Of a stretch of 64,000 nt of DNA, positions 62,906-64,000 are shown one piece after another. Under the pieces are notes generated by a model, which was not told the DNA's origin, searched no databases, and worked only from the letters and a program-made list of their open reading frames with translations. Every line of letters begins with the position of its first letter. The first letter of the stretch is position 1. This stretch comes from Dehalobacter restrictus DSM 9455 (lineage in GTDB: Bacteria; Bacillota; Desulfitobacteriia; Desulfitobacteriales; Syntrophobotulaceae): contig NZ_CP007033.1 of the NCBI RefSeq assembly GCF_000512895.1, positions 1,909,001 through 1,973,000 of the forward strand, given 5' to 3'. The position numbers were made by a program, and so were the translations under genes.

Positions 62906-64000
62906 TTAATACGCAGACTCTCTCCGAATAACAAGCAATACTGTTTTAAAAAGTATTGATATATCCAGCCATATAGACCATTTATCAATATACTGGGTAT
63001 CCAGCGCGACGATTTGTTCAAAATCTGTGATACTACTTCGGCCATTTATCTGCCAATTCCCAGTAATTCCAGGCTTTATACTTATTCGGCGCCAGTGCTC
63101 TGTATCATATTGAGCGACCTCATCCAAAGTCGGAGGTCTAGTCCCTACGAGACTCATGTCCCCCTTAAGAACATTAAAGAACTGTGGTAATTCATCCAAG
63201 CTCGTCTTGCGCAAAAATGCACCAACCTTGGTAATCCTGGGATCTTCTTTAATCTTAAAAAACAGTCCGTTTTGATATTCATTTTTATCCCGAAGCTCTT
63301 TCTTCTTCTCCTCAGCATCCACACACATTGTTCTAAACTTATAACAATAAAATATCCGACCATAGCGTCCAACTCTTTTTTGTTTAAACAGAATTGGACC
63401 TGATGAATCCATTTTTATCGCAGGTACTATATAAATAGCAATTATCAGTGTCAGAATGATACCTACGATCGCACCCAAGATATCCATAATGCGCTTTATC
63501 GCTTTGGAAACAGGATTTAAAGTCACCGTATGGAAAGTAAGCAATGGCATTGGCCCCAGCATTGAGCTATGTACTCTGGCAAATTTTAAATTGTAATTAA
63601 GAATACTTTGAACCGTAATTCCCATGCTTAGACATGTAGATATATAAGGTTCTACTTCTTGAGTGTATTCATTAGGCAGTGCAAAAACGATTAAATCAAC
63701 CATTTGCTTTTTGAGTATATCTTCAAAAGTATTTTTATCAATTTTCCCCAACGATTGAATATTATGATCAATGGTTCTATCATCAAATGATACGACACCG
63801 ATAATATTATAACGTATATGGGTTTTATTGAGGTACTTATTAAACAATTCATAGGTTTCAGGTGAACAAACTAAAATCATTCTGTTTTGTTCATTATATT
63901 TACTTTTTCCAATTAGTGGACTAATAAAAAATCTATCCAAAAGCATAACTATCAGACACAGCAGAAGAAAACATCCAATAAATATTCTGCTTGTGCTTGT
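62906..64000 (-). CDS. polyprenyl-phosphate sugar-1-phosphate transferase, 5' end beyond window
   Basis: Initiating transferase of the WcaJ/CpsE type. Visible: TM helices, a CoA-binding-like middle domain (MILVCSPETYELFNKYL), a TM segment (ILGAIVGIILTLIIAIYIV) and the catalytic C-terminal domain with PILFKQKRVGRYGRIFYCYK, FRTMCVDAEEKKKE, LRKTSLDELPQFFNVLKGDM, LVGTRPPT and IKPGITGNWQINGR. The reading frame stays open 18 codons past the ATG at 63946 to the edge (hydrophobic residues), so the true start lies outside. Confidence 0.93.
   Translation of the reverse strand, partial: TSTSRIFIGCFLLLCLIVMLLDRFFISPLIGKSKYNEQNRMILVCSPETYELFNKYLNKTHIRYNIIGVVSFDDRTIDHNIQSLGKIDKNTFEDILKKQMVDLIVFALPNEYTQEVEPYISTCLSMGITVQSILNYNLKFARVHSSMLGPMPLLTFHTVTLNPVSKAIKRIMDILGAIVGIILTLIIAIYIVPAIKMDSSGPILFKQKRVGRYGRIFYCYKFRTMCVDAEEKKKELRDKNEYQNGLFFKIKEDPRITKVGAFLRKTSLDELPQFFNVLKGDMSLVGTRPPTLDEVAQYDTEHWRRISIKPGITGNWQINGRSSITDFEQIVALDTQYIDKWSIWLDISILFKTVLLVIRRESAY

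Overview
The window looks like the chromosome of a mid-GC, Gram-positive anaerobe. A complete menaquinone operon, a eukaryotic-type NADP isocitrate dehydrogenase, a FliB-type lysine methylase, strong AAGGAGG-like ribosome binding sites, frequent TTG/GTG starts and c-di-GMP-I riboswitches fit a Desulfitobacterium/Dehalobacter/Desulfosporosinus-type member of the Clostridia. That placement is inferred from gene content, not from a marker gene. No rRNA, tRNA or CRISPR array was seen.

Layout. 1-7319 (minus): menaquinone operon menF-menD-menH-menB-menE-menC; menC runs off the left edge. 7554-11553: icd, an MFS exporter and rsgA. 11703-24569: surface and glycosylation block with a secreted phosphodiester-glycosidase-like protein, a methyltransferase, four GT2 glycosyltransferases, a DNRLRE protein, a FliB-like lysine methylase and a membrane protein built from 20-residue repeats. 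24688-28889: mscL, a histidine kinase with a divergent response regulator, and galU. 28920-30899: an IS30-family element nested inside a decayed element flanked by 13-bp direct repeats.

31194-49075 is the most unusual part. It is a ribosomal-peptide (RiPP) type locus: ABC exporter, S26 peptidase, HprK-like kinase, two small precursor-like peptides, radical SAM/SPASM enzyme, PqqD-like chaperone and VanZ-like protein. A second, broken kinase gene follows, split by an IS21-family element, then a third precursor-like peptide and a PqqD-cluster-type nucleotidyltransferase. The three peptides are too short for standard gene calling but share a clear leader (MKxYxKPxxxxxxLxxEExxA). Two also share a CxxxGxC core motif. 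Four c-di-GMP-I (GEMM) riboswitch aptamers lie in the same stretch. One precedes a secreted propeller-like protein and has its own terminator; two lie in tandem before a glycoside hydrolase gene; one lies before the third precursor. The hydrolase is a mosaic: its catalytic part is a copy, apparently base-for-base identical over 1.37 kb, of a neighbouring gene, and its N-terminal domain resembles that of another neighbour.

49072-64000 (minus) is a Wzx/Wzy-type capsule or exopolysaccharide operon. It encodes an initiating sugar transferase (cut by the right edge), three GT4 glycosyltransferases, CapE/CapF/CapG for UDP-L-FucNAc, Wzy, Wzx, a UDP-glucuronate 4-epimerase, UDP-glucose dehydrogenase (frameshifted at a 7-base homopolymer), Wzz and a CpsD-type tyrosine kinase. 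GalU, encoded upstream, would supply UDP-glucose for the dehydrogenase. The overall picture is a cell-surface island in which c-di-GMP may coordinate secreted hydrolases, a modified peptide and polysaccharide. The coordination is inferred; the riboswitches and gene order are seen directly.
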